Source: Mesorhizobium sp. Root554 (GTDB lineage: Bacteria > Pseudomonadota > Alphaproteobacteria > Rhizobiales > Rhizobiaceae). Taken from it: DNA of 64,000 nt. A model generated the notes under the pieces. That model worked only from the letters and a program-made list of their open reading frames with translations. It did not search any database and was not told where the DNA came from. The DNA lies in assembly GCF_001427025.1 (NCBI RefSeq), contig NZ_LMGA01000001.1, positions 3,089,715-3,153,714 on the forward strand. The letters run 5' to 3'. Below are positions 63,744 to 64,000 of this stretch, piece by piece. The translations under genes were made by a program, and so were the position numbers. Position 1 is the stretch's first letter. Each line of letters opens with the position of its first letter.

Positions 63744-64000
63744 TGCTGCAACGCCTTGCTTTTGCCGGCGGCGTGTTGGCCGTTTTGATGGGATGCGGGT
63801 CGCCCGCCGCTGCCGCCGACGCATCGGCGATCGTTCGGCAGGCGGTCGACGGTTTTGTTCGCCCGGCTTACGCCGAGTTGGCCGTTAAGGCCGGCGACGC
63901 GGAAAAGGGCATCGAAGCCCTTTGCGGCGCACCGAGCCAGCAGGCCTTGAACATGGCCCGGGCGGAGTTCGCCGGCCTGATCGACGCCTGGTCCTCGGTC
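63743..64000 (+). CDS. Imelysin family lipoprotein, 3'-truncated
   Basis: The window ends 86 codons into this gene. The N-terminus MLQRLAFAGGVLAVLMGCGS is a lipoprotein signal: the lipobox VLMGC puts the acylated cysteine at residue 18. The visible mature part (ASAIVRQAVDGFVRPAYAELAVKAG, in parts) and the pattern ALCGAPSQQALNMARAEFAGLIDAWSSV match the start of imelysin-domain proteins of group COG3489, which often follow COG3487-COG3488 genes. The ATG overlaps the preceding TGA by one base. The rest lies outside, so domain completeness cannot be checked. Confidence 0.82.
   Translation, partial: MLQRLAFAGGVLAVLMGCGSPAAAADASAIVRQAVDGFVRPAYAELAVKAGDAEKGIEALCGAPSQQALNMARAEFAGLIDAWSSV

Overview
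The window is high-GC, densely packed chromosomal DNA from an alphaproteobacterium of the order Hyphomicrobiales, most likely Mesorhizobium or a close relative (Phyllobacteriaceae). The grounds are the gene families and their order: thiCOSGED behind a TPP riboswitch, dnaK-dnaJ-pmtA, bioY-pccB-pccA-mcm with a divergent PccR/RamB-type regulator, betC and choX with the LysR regulator typical of choline-sulfate loci, an Irr-type iron-control palindrome, many ABC and tripartite tricarboxylate transporters, and a RIME-like rhizobial palindromic repeat. I see no tRNA, rRNA, CRISPR array, phage or insertion sequence.

Layout. 1-2454: the 3' part of metH. 2468-8855 (minus): a nitrilase-RraA-spermidine/putrescine-type ABC operon with a LysR gene upstream. 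9176-15833 (plus): a carbohydrate-type ABC transporter, a GntR/UTRA regulator and a sulfatase in one overlapping operon. 15847-23236 (minus): an eight-gene catabolic operon encoding a Tm-1-like protein, a PEP-hydrolase-like TIM barrel, a sugar-phosphate isomerase-like protein, a Gfo/Idh/MocA oxidoreductase, a cupin and TctC-TctB-TctA. It faces a GntR/FCD regulator at 23391-24059, and twin palindromes lie between them. 24069-31303: an accessory surface and regulatory block with an IalB-like protein, a trimeric-autotransporter-like protein made of 21 exact decapeptide repeats, an unknown membrane protein, a LysE exporter, three tandem LuxR-type paralogues and a small unknown protein. 31343-35695: a Crp/Fnr regulator, then the choline-sulfate locus (LysR, betC, choX). 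35692-41048 (minus): thiamine biosynthesis under a TPP riboswitch. 41103-48918: propionyl-CoA to succinyl-CoA conversion with biotin uptake and its regulator. 49036-54559: an ATP-grasp enzyme, a polysaccharide deacetylase, methyltransferases, small redox and phosphatase genes, and pmtA. 54665-58088: dnaJ and dnaK with a heat-shock promoter. 58171-64000: a ferredoxin-reductase-like flavoprotein diverging from an iron operon (imelysin/IrpA, bfd, bfr, a di-heme DUF1111 protein and a second imelysin lipoprotein cut by the window end).

How the genes work together. Most blocks are self-contained metabolic units made of transporter, enzymes and local regulator: the thi genes make the thiazole and pyrimidine of thiamine; BioY supplies biotin for PccAB, whose product feeds the B12-dependent mutase; BetC and ChoX release and bind choline; Bfd and Bfr mobilise and store iron taken up by a periplasmic IrpA-type system. 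The parts least explained by known biology are the 15.8-23.2 kb catabolic operon, the 24-31 kb surface/LuxR block with its shared palindromes, and the mixed iron uptake/storage operon with a palindromic repeat fused to the start of its di-heme gene.
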